From: Bryobacterales bacterium
Lineage (GTDB): Bacteria > Acidobacteriota > Terriglobia > Bryobacterales > Bryobacteraceae
Assembly (NCBI GenBank): GCA_016789745.1
Contig: JAEUQF010000304.1
Coordinates: 1-50,748 of the forward strand
Direction: 5' to 3'
DNA length: 50,748 nt
The notes beneath the pieces are model-generated. The model was given only the letters and a program-made list of their open reading frames with translations, was not told where the DNA came from and made no database searches. Shown in pieces: positions 33,236-42,756 of the stretch; position 1 is the stretch's first letter; each line of letters opens with the position of its first letter. A program made the position numbers and the translations under genes.

Positions 33236-35149
33236 TCAGGGGTGAAAGGCCATCACCCGCTCTTCCACTACGCGCTTCCACCGGCCGGTGGGCGTATACT
33301 CGCGAACCAAGTCCGACATGAGGCTCACCGCCGTGGCTTCATCCCGAGCCTCCATCGCCGCCTGGATACAGTTGATCCACATGCGGATCTCTTGCGGATC
33401 CCGTGGCTCCCCCTGGAAGATGTGGACCTTATCGTGGTACGTGGGCATGTGCTTTTCGTCGCTGAGATTCAGTTCCTCAAAGAGTTTCTCGCCGGGCCGC
33501 AGTCCTGTGTAGCGAATTTCAATGTCCACATCCGGAACCTTCCCGGATAGACGGATCATGTTCCGCGCCAGATCGATGATTCGCATCGGCTGGCCCATGT
33601 CCAACACGAAGATCTCGCCGCCCTTGCCCATCGTCGAGGCCTGCAGCACCAGTTGTGCCGCCTCGGGGATCGTCATGAAGTACCGGCGCATCTCCGGATG
33701 CGTCACGGTAATGGGGCCGCCGGCAGCAATTTGCTTCTCAAATAGCGGAACGACGCTGCCATTGCTCCCCAATACATTGCCGAAGCGAACGCTGACGAAC
33801 CTGGTGCGTCCCGCGGAAGCGGTTGGGCCGGAGGAGACAATCAACTCGGCCACGCGCTTGGTCAAGCCCATGATGCTGGTAGCGTTCACCGCCTTATCCG
33901 TCGAGATCATCAGGAAGTTGTCGATACCGGCTTCACAGGCGGATTCCACCAGTGTCCACGTGCCGAGCACATTGTTCGATACCGCCTCCAATGGATGAGC
34001 CTCCATCAAAGGCACATGTTTGTATGCCGCCGCGTGGAATATGGACTGCACCTCGAAGGCCGAAATCACTTCGGACACTCGCTTCCGGTCCCGGATGTCG
34101 CCAACCACCGCTTCGATACCGACATTGTTCTGCGCCTGCCGCAGCTCCAGATCGATGCGGAACAGATCACTCTCCGCCCTTTCAAAAACCACCAGCTTTC
34201 CGGGCCCGTAGCGCAGGATCTGCCGGCAGAGTTCAGAGCCAATCGAGCCGGCGCCGCCCGTTACCATAACGGTTCGTCCCCGGATGGAGCTTCGAATCGT
34301 GCTTTCGTCGAGACGGATAGGCTCTCGTCCCAACAGGTCCTCCACGCTTACGCTGTGGATCTGGCTGGTAAGGACTCCGCCGGCAAGCAACTCGCCCACG
34401 CCGGGAATCTTTCGTACCAGCACATCCGCTGCCCGGCAGTTTGCGAGTGCCTCCCGCATCATCTCAGGAGTTGCGGACGGCATGGCGAGGATGATCTCGT
34501 CCACCGGCGTGCCCCGGTTACGCAGACGATCAACGGTAATGGCTGCCTCGCGCCCGCTCGCAAGGACGGTCACGCCCATGACGCTCTGCCCCCGCGTGCC
34601 GGGTTCATCGTCCAGGAAGCCGGCAACATGGTAACGCAAAGATGGATTGGCGCGAATCTCGCGCAGCAGCGTCGCACCCGCAAGGCCCGCCCCGTAGATA
34701 AGTACACCTTTGCCGTCTTCTTTGCGGGCTGCCCGCAGCCGCGGCTCCCAAAAGGCTCGAATGGCCACGCGCAATGAGGTCTCCATCAGCAGCAGAAGGA
34801 GAAAATCCAACAGGTAAATGGAGCGTGGAAAACTTGGTCCAATACGCCAGAGCGTTGCGATGGTGAACGCGAGACTTGCCGTCACCTGCGCGGAGACCAC
34901 CGCGGATAGATCAAAGACGCTCAAGTGCCGCCAACTTGGCCGCTCTCTGCCGAACAGCCAGAACACCGGCAACTTCACGGCCAGGGCAAGCCAGAGCGCC
35001 CGCTGAAGAACAACGAACTCCTGTGCCGGTATCACAAACTCAAACCGCAGCAGGAAAGACAGAAACAGTGAGGCTCCAACAAGAACGCCCAGGATGCCCA
35101 GGTTGATCAACCTCCTGCGCCGGCGGTAGAACTGTGGCAGCCGCATCAT
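33236..35149 (-). CDS. wbpM: UDP-GlcNAc 4,6-dehydratase, large membrane type (WbpM/PglF/CapD)
   Basis: 637 residues, the long form with about four N-terminal transmembrane segments (15-125), then a first Rossmann domain (GKGVLIYGAGLAGATLL, 147-162) and the catalytic domain (VMVTGGAGSIGSEL, 294-307). The active site carries Met427 where ordinary SDRs have Tyr, with Ser416/Thr417 and Lys431; this Ser/Thr-Met-Lys triad is known for WbpM and PglF. The product is the 4-keto-6-deoxy sugar, precursor of QuiNAc, bacillosamine, and legionaminic acid. It starts inside the aminotransferase stop (ATGA), supporting a dehydratase-aminotransferase pair. Confidence 0.95.
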   Translation of the reverse strand: MMRLPQFYRRRRRLINLGILGVLVGASLFLSFLLRFEFVIPAQEFVVLQRALWLALAVKLPVFWLFGRERPSWRHLSVFDLSAVVSAQVTASLAFTIATLWRIGPSFPRSIYLLDFLLLLLMETSLRVAIRAFWEPRLRAARKEDGKGVLIYGAGLAGATLLREIRANPSLRYHVAGFLDDEPGTRGQSVMGVTVLASGREAAITVDRLRNRGTPVDEIILAMPSATPEMMREALANCRAADVLVRKIPGVGELLAGGVLTSQIHSVSVEDLLGREPIRLDESTIRSSIRGRTVMVTGGAGSIGSELCRQILRYGPGKLVVFERAESDLFRIDLELRQAQNNVGIEAVVGDIRDRKRVSEVISAFEVQSIFHAAAYKHVPLMEAHPLEAVSNNVLGTWTLVESACEAGIDNFLMISTDKAVNATSIMGLTKRVAELIVSSGPTASAGRTRFVSVRFGNVLGSNGSVVPLFEKQIAAGGPITVTHPEMRRYFMTIPEAAQLVLQASTMGKGGEIFVLDMGQPMRIIDLARNMIRLSGKVPDVDIEIRYTGLRPGEKLFEELNLSDEKHMPTYHDKVHIFQGEPRDPQEIRMWINCIQAAMEARDEATAVSLMSDLVREYTPTGRWKRVVEERVMAFHP

Positions 35150-36345
35150 CGTGAACTGCTCCCACTCGCGACAAGAGTCGGCCGTCTGTTCCGAACCGCC
35201 ACGTCTTCCACCGCCTCAATCACGCGTTCGACTTGTTCTTCGGATAGCGATGGATACAGCGGAAGCGAAACCAGACGTGGGTAGAGCGTCATAGCGCGCG
35301 GACAATGCTCTGCCGCCAGCGTTGGCCAGTTCCAATAGCAGGGATGCATCGGAATCGGGATGAAGTGAACGCTCGTGCCGATACCGCGTGCGCGCAGTTC
35401 TTCAATGAACTGGGCGCGATCGATCTGAAGCTGATCAAGGCGCAGCCGTAGGGGATAAAGGTGCCAGCTGTTCTCAATGCCGGCACTCATGGACGGCGTT
35501 TCCAACTCATCCAAGTTGCGGAAAGCCAGCGTGTAGGCGGCCGCGGTGCGCCGGCGCGCTTCGGCGAATTCATCAATATGCTTCAACTGATGGATGCCGA
35601 TAGCGGCCTGAATATCGCTCATGTTGTACTTGAAGCCTGGCTCCAGCACCTGGTAGAACCAGTTGCCGTTTTGGGCGTAGCGGTTCCAGGCGTCCTTGCT
35701 TATGCCGTGCAGCGCGAGCGCTCGCATCCGAACCGCCAGGGCGGGGTCGTTGGTCGTCGCCATGCCGCCCTCGCCTGTGGTGATGTTCTTGGTGGCATAG
35801 AAACTGAAGGCCGTGACTTGGCTCCGTGAAACGCTTGCCGCACCCAGCGGGCGGAGGTGGTGGCTGCTTCCGGCGGCATGAGCGGCGTCCTCCACCACGT
35901 GAAGCTTGTAAGCTTCGGCGATCCGCCAGATCGCATCCATATCGCAGACACGCCCGGCCAAGTGGACAGGCAACAGGGCGCGCGTCCTTGGCGTGACGCG
36001 TTTGGTGATCGACGCAGGGTCGATATTGCCGTGCTCATCTACGTCTGCCAGGACGGGTGTCGCGCCGGTGTGAAGAATCGCATTGATAGTGGCGCAGAAG
36101 GTCAGCGGAGTGCTGATCACCTCGTCCCCTGGGCCGATGTCGAGAGCTACCAGCGCCAGATGCAGGGCAGCTGTACCCGAATTCAGCGCCAGAGCGTGAC
36201 TAGCTCCGCTATAAGAACAATAATCCTCCTCAAAGCGGTGGGCCCGCTCGCCTGTGGTGAGCCAGCCGCTACGGAGAACGGAGCTGACTTCCTGGACCTC
36301 CGCGTCGCCAATTGTGGCGCAATGAAACGGGATGAAGTTCGGCAT
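35146..36345 (-). CDS. DegT/DnrJ/EryC1 family sugar aminotransferase
   Basis: 399 residues. The PLP lysine is Lys186 in SFYATKNITTGEGG; LNSGTAALHLAL (54-65) and VVEDAAHAAGS (150-160) bind cofactor phosphate and ring. This family transfers amino groups from glutamate to 4-keto (or 3-keto) nucleotide sugars, as PglE or LegC do on the product of WbpM/PglF-type dehydratases. The direct overlap with the wbpM-like gene argues that this is its reaction here, giving a UDP-4-amino-4,6-dideoxy-GlcNAc. Confidence 0.93.
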   Translation of the reverse strand: MPNFIPFHCATIGDAEVQEVSSVLRSGWLTTGERAHRFEEDYCSYSGASHALALNSGTAALHLALVALDIGPGDEVISTPLTFCATINAILHTGATPVLADVDEHGNIDPASITKRVTPRTRALLPVHLAGRVCDMDAIWRIAEAYKLHVVEDAAHAAGSSHHLRPLGAASVSRSQVTAFSFYATKNITTGEGGMATTNDPALAVRMRALALHGISKDAWNRYAQNGNWFYQVLEPGFKYNMSDIQAAIGIHQLKHIDEFAEARRRTAAAYTLAFRNLDELETPSMSAGIENSWHLYPLRLRLDQLQIDRAQFIEELRARGIGTSVHFIPIPMHPCYWNWPTLAAEHCPRAMTLYPRLVSLPLYPSLSEEQVERVIEAVEDVAVRNRRPTLVASGSSSR

Positions 36346-36348
36346 GGT

Positions 36349-36993
36349 TCAACGCTCCACCAGCACATGGCGACGGATCATCGCCGGCTCGAATCCACGG
36401 GGGAACAGACTGAAGCGGGCTGTGAGAAACAGGAGTTTCACATCGGTCCAGATGGTGCGCCGCTCAAGATATTCAAGATTTAGGGCGAGTTTCGCTGGAA
36501 GAATCACCAGTCGGTAGTACGACTCCGGATCCTCCACCCCTCCCAGTTGCTCCTCTTCATTTCGAAAGACAAGCGTGGCAAGGTCGGTAATACCTGGCGT
36601 GACGGATAAGACGGACCTCCAGGTTGGGTCCGTCAGATCAACATAGCGTGCCACTTCGGGCCTGGGACCTACCAGTCGCAGGTCCCCTCGAAGCACATTC
36701 CAGAACTGCGGGAATTCATCCAACTTATAGCGGCGGATCATTGCTCCAACTCGCGTAATCCGCGGGTCGCCCCCAGCCGTGATCGCGGTTCCTGCGAGCC
36801 CATTGCGCATCGACCGGAACTTCCAAAGCAGAAACGGTCTGCCATGCCTGCCGATCCGCGTTTGACGGAAGAAGATCGGACGGCCGTCTTCCACCAGGAT
36901 GGCAAGTGCCACCACGGCGAAAACGGGAGCAAAGGCCACCAGTGCGCAGAAGGCTAGCAGGCGATCGGCGCATCTTTCGAGAGCTCCAGTCAT
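36349..36993 (-). CDS. Initiating phosphoglycosyl transferase, short monotopic form (PglC-like)
   Basis: 214 residues from the ATG at 36993, which overlaps the VanZ-like gene's stop as ATGA; the frame continues to 37101 but without homologous sequence. One N-terminal hydrophobic re-entrant segment (ADRLLAFCALVAFAPVFAVVAL), then FFRQTRIGRHGRPFLLWKFRSM, LDEFPQFWNVLRGDLRLVGPRPE, the hallmark of the bacterial sugar transferase family. It moves sugar-1-phosphate from UDP to undecaprenyl phosphate, starting the repeat unit. Length and form match PglC rather than the long WbaP/WcaJ type, consistent with a diamino-trideoxy sugar donor. Confidence 0.94.
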   Translation of the reverse strand: MTGALERCADRLLAFCALVAFAPVFAVVALAILVEDGRPIFFRQTRIGRHGRPFLLWKFRSMRNGLAGTAITAGGDPRITRVGAMIRRYKLDEFPQFWNVLRGDLRLVGPRPEVARYVDLTDPTWRSVLSVTPGITDLATLVFRNEEEQLGGVEDPESYYRLVILPAKLALNLEYLERRTIWTDVKLLFLTARFSLFPRGFEPAMIRRHVLVER

Positions 36994-37391
36994 GGGTTCA
37001 CCAGAAGGCGGGTCACTGCGAACGCGGCAAGAAACGACGCAACGTTGATCTGAACATCCCGCCAACTGGCGGTTCGGTTGGCCGACCAAGTCTGGATCCA
37101 TTCACTGCCCAACGTGAGGGCAAGTCCGCCTGCCAGCCCTGCGCTTCCCCAGCGTGACTCCCGCCAGCGTGCCACTGTACAGCCAAGAGAGGCAAAAAGA
37201 ATCACATGGACGAATTTTTGCGCGACCATGGCCACCCCAAGCTTGTTCGCTGCTGGCAGACCGGCCACATCCCACACCTCACCAAATGTGAGATAGGCCG
37301 CCCGTCCGGCGCTGCCCGTTGACATCAGCAGGCACAGCAGTGCCAGAACCAGTGCTGCCCACTTACCCGCGATTACCGTTCGGAGATGCAT
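36990..37391 (-). CDS. VanZ-like membrane protein
   Basis: 133 residues with three or four hydrophobic segments. The VanZ family pattern is visible: KFVHVILFASLG in the middle and SEWIQTWSANRTASWRDVQINVAS toward the C-terminus. VanZ proteins occur beside exopolysaccharide genes and in teicoplanin resistance, but their biochemical role is not settled. The gene overlaps the kinase gene by 29 bases and the initiating transferase gene by 4, which makes it part of the operon. Confidence 0.88.
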   Translation of the reverse strand: MHLRTVIAGKWAALVLALLCLLMSTGSAGRAAYLTFGEVWDVAGLPAANKLGVAMVAQKFVHVILFASLGCTVARWRESRWGSAGLAGGLALTLGSEWIQTWSANRTASWRDVQINVASFLAAFAVTRLLVNP

Positions 37392-39624
37392 AGGAGCGAT
37401 ACCCGTAGCGGCCCGCGTCCTTCAGGTTCCAGTCATTGAGGATGGTACCCAGGACCTTGATGCCGTCATCCACCAAGCGCTTTTTGGCCGCGATCGCTTC
37501 GTCGCGCGTGGTTCTCCCGGAGCGGATTACCAGCACGGCGGCATCTGCCAGCGCTCCCATCAGCCGCGCATCCGAGAGATATAACAGAGGCGGCGTGTCG
37601 ATGATAACGGTGTCGAAATCCTTGCGCAGCCGCTCTACCAGTTCGTTGATACGAGTGGAACAGAGCAGGTTCGCAATGCTCACCGTGCCAGGACCAGCCG
37701 GGAGAATCCAAAGGTTGCTGATCTCCGTCTTCCGTGCGAGCGCCTCGATCGGGCAATCGGCGAACGCCATGGACTCCCGCAGCAGATCGCTCAAGCCCCA
37801 GGTGTTCGGCACATTTAGGATTTCGTGCAGGTGTGGTTGCCGCAGGTCGGCGTCGATTACCAGCACCCGATGATTAATCTCTGCCAGCGCCGCGCCAAGA
37901 TTCGTCACCGCGGTGCTCTTTCCCTCGCCAGCGTTGGCGCTCGTGATCAGAATAACTTTCGGCCGCCCCTCAGGCCCGCGTGTCAACAGAATGGAAGCGA
38001 GTGTGCTTCGGAATGACTCTGCAATCATCGAAGGCCGGTCCCGCCACGTGACCAGTTCCACCGATGCCTCCTGGCCCTTGTTTTCAGCTTCCGTTAACGA
38101 TAGCGTTTCCTTCCGCGGGAACACTCCCGCTGCCGTGTTGCTGGAGGGAATCACCCCAAGTTCGGGTACATTCAAATAGAATGGCGACTGTCCGGGCGCG
38201 TGCAGGCTTCTGTTAAAGTGATCTGCCAGCACAATGAGCACGACGCCCCCGAATAATCCCGTCAGCACTCCCAGAAGCGCCAGCACAACATGGTTTGGCG
38301 CAGTCGGGGAACGAGGCTCATCGGCCAAGTCAAGCAACCGGGCCGTACTCTGTTCCATTTGCGAGCCAATGCCAACCTCTCGGACCTTTTGCAGCAGTTC
38401 GTCGTAGAGGGTGCGATTCGTCTCCACCTCTCGTTTGAGAATGCTGTACTGGATCATCTGTCCTGAGTTGGCTGTCACCAGCCGGGCACGCTCCTCATAA
38501 GCGGAAGCCAGCATCTTCTCCCGCCGTTCCGCCGACAGATAGTCGTTCCGGATCCGCGTGAGAATGCTGCTTCTCTCCCGCTTAATCGTGGTCTCCAACT
38601 CGTTGATCTGCGCCTGTACTCGGATCACGCGATAATGTTCCGGCGTCCACACTGCACTGAGTTCCGCCAACTCCCGGCGCATCTCGGTCAGCCTGGCAAG
38701 ATAGCCGCTCAGCCGGTCGTTATCTGCTACCTGCGGCACAGAATCGGCGGGTGCCGCGGCGGCGATCTCGTAACTGGCTTGCTTGGCCACACGCTCGGCT
38801 TGCGCCCGTCCCAACTCCTCCATCAGGCGCCGCAGGTGTTCATCCTCTCCCTCCTTGCCATCTACTGAGGAGGGGAACACGCCCATGTTGCGGCTGTGAA
38901 CCTGCAGCCGTTGCTGTGATTCCTCGAGCTTGACCCGCTGCAAGGCCAGTTGCTCGTTCAACCACTTCGCCGTTCGCCGGTGAGTGTCCCAGCGCGACTC
39001 CATGGTGTAGTCGATATACTCGCGTGCCAGCGTATTGGCGTAGTCCGCGGCCAGCCCGGGGTCCGTGGTTTCCACCAGCATCTCCACAATTCGGGAACTG
39101 CCGAATGTCTTGATTTCCAGCGTGACCGGCGGAAGACTTCTTGCCATCACCGGCTCCGGAACGCGCGTTGAGAAGTACGGGCGCAGGGCAGAGAACTGAT
39201 CCGCCACAATATAGGTGCGCTCGGGGAAGTCCTTTAAAAGCCGATGGTTTGTTCGTTTGCGTAATGTGACGCTCTGCAAAATGCGGATCTGCGTCTGAAG
39301 GTAGGACTCCGGCGAGAAGCGGTCTTCCATTTCCATCCCCGACAGCGGAGTCCGCGTGGCCTCGCTGCGCACTTCCAAGGACGCCCGGGCCCGGTAGGTG
39401 GGGCTTTCGTGAAGAGCAATGGCAAGTCCTCCTATCGCTCCCGCAATCGCGAGCAGGAACAGGACCAACCGATGTTCACCCAGCAGGCGCCAGTACTCGT
39501 GCAATCCCTTGTTCGCCTGCTTGTTTGAGTCGTTTGCGGGCTCGAGAGGCTCGATGTACCACATCATTGGGGCGCCGTTCTGCACGGGCGCCTCCACTCG
39601 CATCTCGATTGCGTTCTTCTCCAT
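37363..39624 (-). CDS. wzc: Chain-length regulator fused to tyrosine autokinase (Wzz-Wzc type)
   Basis: 753 residues. Wzz domain with membrane segments at about 52-71 and 446-467 bracketing a long periplasmic coiled-coil region. The cytoplasmic BY-kinase has Walker A SANAGEGKST (562-571), Walker A' VLVIDADLRQPH (587-598) and Walker B TVIIDTPPLLYLSD. The C-terminal tail, GRYGYRSYASPNGNRG, has three closely spaced tyrosines, fewer than in E. coli Wzc. Such proteins control polymer length and couple export with the Wza channel through cycling autophosphorylation. It directly follows wza. Confidence 0.95.
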   Translation of the reverse strand: MEKNAIEMRVEAPVQNGAPMMWYIEPLEPANDSNKQANKGLHEYWRLLGEHRLVLFLLAIAGAIGGLAIALHESPTYRARASLEVRSEATRTPLSGMEMEDRFSPESYLQTQIRILQSVTLRKRTNHRLLKDFPERTYIVADQFSALRPYFSTRVPEPVMARSLPPVTLEIKTFGSSRIVEMLVETTDPGLAADYANTLAREYIDYTMESRWDTHRRTAKWLNEQLALQRVKLEESQQRLQVHSRNMGVFPSSVDGKEGEDEHLRRLMEELGRAQAERVAKQASYEIAAAAPADSVPQVADNDRLSGYLARLTEMRRELAELSAVWTPEHYRVIRVQAQINELETTIKRERSSILTRIRNDYLSAERREKMLASAYEERARLVTANSGQMIQYSILKREVETNRTLYDELLQKVREVGIGSQMEQSTARLLDLADEPRSPTAPNHVVLALLGVLTGLFGGVVLIVLADHFNRSLHAPGQSPFYLNVPELGVIPSSNTAAGVFPRKETLSLTEAENKGQEASVELVTWRDRPSMIAESFRSTLASILLTRGPEGRPKVILITSANAGEGKSTAVTNLGAALAEINHRVLVIDADLRQPHLHEILNVPNTWGLSDLLRESMAFADCPIEALARKTEISNLWILPAGPGTVSIANLLCSTRINELVERLRKDFDTVIIDTPPLLYLSDARLMGALADAAVLVIRSGRTTRDEAIAAKKRLVDDGIKVLGTILNDWNLKDAGRYGYRSYASPNGNRG

Positions 39625-39654
39625 ATCGCTATGCCCCGTTTTCGCCCCAGCCCG

Positions 39655-40602
39655 TCATAATGTGGCGAGCACCCAGATGCTCGTTGAAACCGCGGACTGC
39701 GTGATGCCCTGGAGGAAGTTCTTTACGTTGCTGGCTGGCACAATCAGGATGTCGCCGTCGCTCAGTTCGATGTCCTTCACCTTTCCCGATAGAATCCGGC
39801 GGACGTCGACGAACGTGAACGCTGTCTCCACACCATCGGTATTGATATGGCGCAGCATGCACTTGCCGGAGGACGCTCCCTTGGTCAACCCTCCGGCGAG
39901 TGCAATCACTTCGCTCAGTGACACCGTCTGCTGCCGCACTAGTTCGATGCTGCCCGGACGTGCCACTTCCCCCGACACGTGCACCAACCGGCGGCGCTTG
40001 CCCTCCGACACCGCAATCAGGTCATTGTCCTCGATCAGGATGTTGGCGTCCGGACCCACGCCGCTGGTCACATCCTCCAGGCGCAGGTCTACAACCATCG
40101 ACAGTCCATCGGGCGACGTGTGGGATTTCGGCAGACTCAGTATGCCGTCGCGAACGGCTCTCGTTACGGTCACAACATCGCCGGCGCTCGGAAGCACACC
40201 TCCGGCGAGCATCAGCACGGCGTGCAGTGGACTCGGGCCGGGGATCTGCAGGATGCCGGGCTTCGCCACCGCTCCCCGGACCGCGACGGGATGGGAGTGA
40301 GACTCCGTCAAAAACACCGATACATGCGGCTTATGCAGGTAACGGCCCAGCCGCTGTACCAGTTCCTGCTCCAGACTGTCGATGGTTCGGCCTGCCGCAT
40401 TCACCGTCCCCACCATCGGCAAGCTGAGTTCACCGCTTGCATTCACGCGCCATTGCTTGCTGATTTCCTCTGCATTGAGAGCGCTGATGGTGAGGACATC
40501 CCCTGGCCCGATCACCGTTGGAGGTACCGGGGTATTCACCGCCTGACTCCAAACGGGCAGGACGATGTACGCGATCAACAGGATTGGGGTTACTGGCTTC
40601 AT
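39655..40602 (-). CDS. wza: Polysaccharide export outer-membrane protein (Wza-like, SLBB domains)
   Basis: 315 residues with GGGAGAG before the ATG and a signal peptide (TPILLIAYIVLPVWSQA). There is no lipobox cysteine at the cleavage site, unlike classical Wza lipoproteins. The Poly_export domain starts VIGPGDVLTISALNAEEIS (about 30-105), followed by two SLBB-type repeats (VAVRGAVAKPGILQIPGP and VHVSGEVARPGSIELVRQ). The C-terminus ends in a hydrophobic stretch, perhaps the outer-membrane helix. Works with the Wzc protein encoded next to it to pass polymer through the periplasm and outer membrane. Confidence 0.94.
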   Translation of the reverse strand: MKPVTPILLIAYIVLPVWSQAVNTPVPPTVIGPGDVLTISALNAEEISKQWRVNASGELSLPMVGTVNAAGRTIDSLEQELVQRLGRYLHKPHVSVFLTESHSHPVAVRGAVAKPGILQIPGPSPLHAVLMLAGGVLPSAGDVVTVTRAVRDGILSLPKSHTSPDGLSMVVDLRLEDVTSGVGPDANILIEDNDLIAVSEGKRRRLVHVSGEVARPGSIELVRQQTVSLSEVIALAGGLTKGASSGKCMLRHINTDGVETAFTFVDVRRILSGKVKDIELSDGDILIVPASNVKNFLQGITQSAVSTSIWVLATL

Positions 40603-40632
40603 ACCACTCTCCCGCGCGCTGCTCAGCTGGGA

Positions 40633-42756
40633 CTATCGAACGTTTGCCGTGACCGGCGCGGAACTGCCCAGGTCGTTGGAAGCCGATACCGCGATGGTCT
40701 GGATGGCCGTCACACTGCCCGTCACATTCAGTACCAGGGTGGCGGTGAACTGGCTGCCGTACGTCCGTGATGCTGTGCTCTGGAACCACGAACGGAACGC
40801 GCTCTCCACGTCCGCGGTGAGAGCAGCGGTTTGCAGAGTTGCTCCGGGTGCCGGGGTCAGGGTGAGTTGCATCTGCGAGAGCGACCGCGTCGTTGCATAT
40901 CCGGTCACCAGTACCTCGAGCACCGTGTCGTTCCGCGTGTTGACAACGACACTCCGCAAACTCGGTGGCTCCGGTACCAGTCGCACAACCTTGCTCGGCG
41001 CTACCGCGGGCGTCATATTGATCGCGCCCACCTGCAATGTGGCATTGAGCGTTATGGTCCCGGCGACGGTTCCTGCCTGAAAGGCAATGCGCGTCCCACT
41101 TGAACCGAAGACTGCCTCCTTCGCATTCGCGACAATCCGGAAACTCACCGTCTTCAAGCCATTCGAGAACTGCACCGCCGGGTCATCCCCCACCGTGTCG
41201 GGAGCAAATGTCAGCGTCAACGTACCGGTAACGTCATGCGGATAGGAAGAGATCAGGCTGAGCCCAACCACTGGTTGTGCGAACGGTGCAACCCGATCCT
41301 CCAGGGCCTGAAACGCAACCGCGGGGAGCGGCTCCGGTGTCGACCCGACACCACGGAGGAAGTAGGAGCGGTCGTCCATCTGCAGGGTGCCCGTCCAGAC
41401 ACCCGTGTTTTCTGGTGAGAAGCTGATGGCAAACTCCAGCATGCCGCCTTCCGGCAGCAGTGCCGGCAGTGTCGGCGTGGATAGCAGCGCGAATCCGGTG
41501 CCGCTGATGCCGAGATTGCTGACGGTGCCGGAAGCATTCCCTTCGTTCGTTAGCACCAGCGTGGCCACCGCCCTGGCACCCGCGGCGGTGTTGGAGAAGT
41601 TGATGGTTCCCCGCTCGACAATCGCGGTCTCCACCGTCCCTATCCGCGCCACAAGCGAGAACCTCGCGCCGCGCACCGTTGCCACCAGTTCGAATGACGC
41701 GCCATCGACGCGCAATTGCCCTCGCAACACGCCCGTTGCCGCCGGCGTGAACACAACCTGAAACACCGCCGTCTGTCCCTCCGCCAGCGTCATCGGCAGG
41801 GGTGGAACATCCGTGACACGGTATGCCGAGCCGATCATCGTGACGGACGCCAGACGTCCCTCTGCGTCCCCACTATTCCTGACGCGCACCAGCACGTTGC
41901 GCGACTGGCCAACCGGTGTCTCCGGTAGGAGTAGCGTGTCGCCTGCCGTCTCCAGCGGTGTTCCCTCAAACAGGAACTCGAACGTGTATGCCGGTCCCTT
42001 GGCCACGCCGCTTAGCCGGATCTGCAGTGTCTCGCCCGGAAACGCCAGTACCAGTACGCCACTGTGTTCTCCGCGTATGGCGGGTGCGAACGTCACCGTA
42101 AACCGGATTTCGCGTTCCGGAAGTACCGACGCCGGCAACAAGGGTAATCCGGATACCCGGAATGCCCCCTCCGCGGTAACGGCGCGGTCCAACTGGCCCC
42201 GCCCGCTGCCTGAGTTCAGAATGATGACCGTAGCGCTAGTTGTCTGCGTCGCCAGTATGGACGGAAAGACAAGCGTGTCGCCGTTCCGGAGTTGAAGTTG
42301 ATTGCCTCCGGGCACCACGTAGCTGACCGTCAGCCGCGATTCGAGCACGTTTGTGCTGAGGTAGAAGGTGTAGCGGCTTTGGCGACCCCCCACAGTGAAC
42401 CGCAGGCTCAGCAACCCTGCTGCCAGTCCGGGCTTGGCAGATTGAAAGCCGATCGTCAGGCTGGTAACCTGATTCGGCCCGAGCGTGGTGGCCTGCTGGC
42501 CGCTCACTGTGAAGCCGGTACCTTCAAAATGCAACTGGTCCATCACGACGTCGTCCGTCTCCCGGTTTTGCGCGTAAAACGTCACGGCGGTGGCGCTGGT
42601 GGGATCGGTGGATGGGAGCGTGATTGTGCCATTGGGCAGAAGCGTGTTCGCCTGACCGGTCGCTGTGACGCGATAGGTGAATACGAGGTTGACCGGCTCC
42701 AAACCCGTTAGAGCCGGAGTCGACAGCACAAAGAGCAAGATAGCGAGTCGATTCAT
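40633..42756 (-). CDS. Secreted protein of repeated ASH/HYDIN-like beta-sandwich domains
   Basis: 707 residues with a signal peptide (LAILLFVLSTPALTG). Most of the chain is four or five repeats of about 105 residues with the pattern of choice-of-anchor/ASPM-SPD2-Hydin domains: examples are VTFAPAIRGEHSGVLVLAF, VVFTPAATGVLRGQLRVDG and ISFSPENTGVWTGTLQMDD. The C-terminal 200 residues are unassigned. Its ATG overlaps the stop of the propeller-like gene. A periplasmic or surface scaffold role is inferred from being directly upstream of wza; no catalytic motif is seen. Confidence 0.8.
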   Translation of the reverse strand: MNRLAILLFVLSTPALTGLEPVNLVFTYRVTATGQANTLLPNGTITLPSTDPTSATAVTFYAQNRETDDVVMDQLHFEGTGFTVSGQQATTLGPNQVTSLTIGFQSAKPGLAAGLLSLRFTVGGRQSRYTFYLSTNVLESRLTVSYVVPGGNQLQLRNGDTLVFPSILATQTTSATVIILNSGSGRGQLDRAVTAEGAFRVSGLPLLPASVLPEREIRFTVTFAPAIRGEHSGVLVLAFPGETLQIRLSGVAKGPAYTFEFLFEGTPLETAGDTLLLPETPVGQSRNVLVRVRNSGDAEGRLASVTMIGSAYRVTDVPPLPMTLAEGQTAVFQVVFTPAATGVLRGQLRVDGASFELVATVRGARFSLVARIGTVETAIVERGTINFSNTAAGARAVATLVLTNEGNASGTVSNLGISGTGFALLSTPTLPALLPEGGMLEFAISFSPENTGVWTGTLQMDDRSYFLRGVGSTPEPLPAVAFQALEDRVAPFAQPVVGLSLISSYPHDVTGTLTLTFAPDTVGDDPAVQFSNGLKTVSFRIVANAKEAVFGSSGTRIAFQAGTVAGTITLNATLQVGAINMTPAVAPSKVVRLVPEPPSLRSVVVNTRNDTVLEVLVTGYATTRSLSQMQLTLTPAPGATLQTAALTADVESAFRSWFQSTASRTYGSQFTATLVLNVTGSVTAIQTIAVSASNDLGSSAPVTANVR

